From Gammaproteobacteria bacterium (GTDB taxonomy: Bacteria > Pseudomonadota > Gammaproteobacteria > Ga0077536): a stretch of 42,068 nucleotides of DNA. The notes beneath the pieces were generated by a model that was given only the letters and a program-made list of their open reading frames with translations, did no database searches and was not told where the DNA came from. The DNA is taken from NCBI GenBank assembly GCA_024234975.1, contig JACKNH010000030.1, positions 1-42,068 of the forward strand. Direction: 5' to 3'. Position numbers and translations under genes: made by a program. This document shows positions 41,980 to 42,068 of this stretch, piece by piece. Position 1 is the stretch's first letter. Every line of letters begins with the position of its first letter.

Positions 41980-42068
41980 ATCGACTTCGACAGATGAGTT
42001 ACTGCGCTGGACAGTGCCGCGTCAACCAGCCGAGTTGCTCTCCGAGCCGCAGTCCGGCCATAGGCACG

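Noticed and set aside
1..42068. tRNA genes, CRISPR arrays, insertion sequences, integrase or att sites
   Set aside because: I scanned for cloverleaf ends, evenly spaced repeats, transposase motifs and paired direct repeats, and found none that can be supported.

Overview
The window is GC-rich, densely coded bacterial DNA. TonB-dependent uptake, a Spinster-type MFS carrier, CreD, RecQ, c-di-GMP enzymes, a PQQ dehydrogenase and extragenic palindromes of the ATTCCCGC...GCGGGAAT type point to an environmental gammaproteobacterium, probably a catabolically versatile lineage. That placement is inference from gene content; there is no rRNA or tRNA marker. No CRISPR array, integrase or complete insertion sequence was found.

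Layout. 1-7.1 kb: a SulP-type anion transporter (cut by the left edge), a Spinster-like MFS carrier, a DMT/EamA exporter, a membrane diguanylate cyclase and a Kef-type cation/proton antiporter. 7.1-12 kb (minus strand): DUF6152 exported protein, RecQ, acylphosphatase and an FAD aromatic hydroxylase. 12.1-17.1 kb (minus strand): a transmembrane Ser/Thr kinase whose start overlaps the stop of a PP2C phosphatase, an exported coiled-coil protein and CreD. 17.2-27.4 kb: a catabolic-looking module with an exported NTF2-like protein, two MetE/epoxyalkane-transferase-like zinc proteins flanking a frameshifted TonB-dependent receptor, a divergent AraC regulator, an ICL/PEP-mutase superfamily protein that lacks the lyase cysteine, and a PQQ quinohemoprotein dehydrogenase lipoprotein. 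27.6-32.2 kb: a LysM-FecR envelope protein coupled to a CHASE2-PAS-degenerate GGDEF-EAL protein. 32.3-40.8 kb: SDR, exported alpha/beta hydrolase, aldo/keto reductase and two tandem exported proteins each with three NTF2/SnoaL-like domains. 41.1 kb to the end: an isolated GIY-YIG-like protein that differs from its neighbours.

The least expected elements are non-coding. A short free-standing transcript unit at about 33.2-33.4 kb carries a 12-14 nt match to the anti-16S sequence, a 23-codon ORF, nested alternative hairpins and a textbook intrinsic terminator, with no gene downstream on its strand. A perfect 13-bp inverted repeat encloses the probable -10 element and the start codon of the GIY-YIG-like gene. 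Palindromic operator candidates lie in the divergent promoters of the catabolic module (22.9 and 25.04 kb), and two CCACGTGG boxes spaced 22 bp apart lie between its MetE-like gene and the NTF2-like gene.

A plausible overall reading, which is inference, is uptake of a hydrophobic or complex substrate by the TonB receptor and MFS carriers, periplasmic oxidation by the PQQ enzyme, and further processing by SDR, AKR, hydrolase, FAD hydroxylase and NTF2-fold proteins under AraC control.
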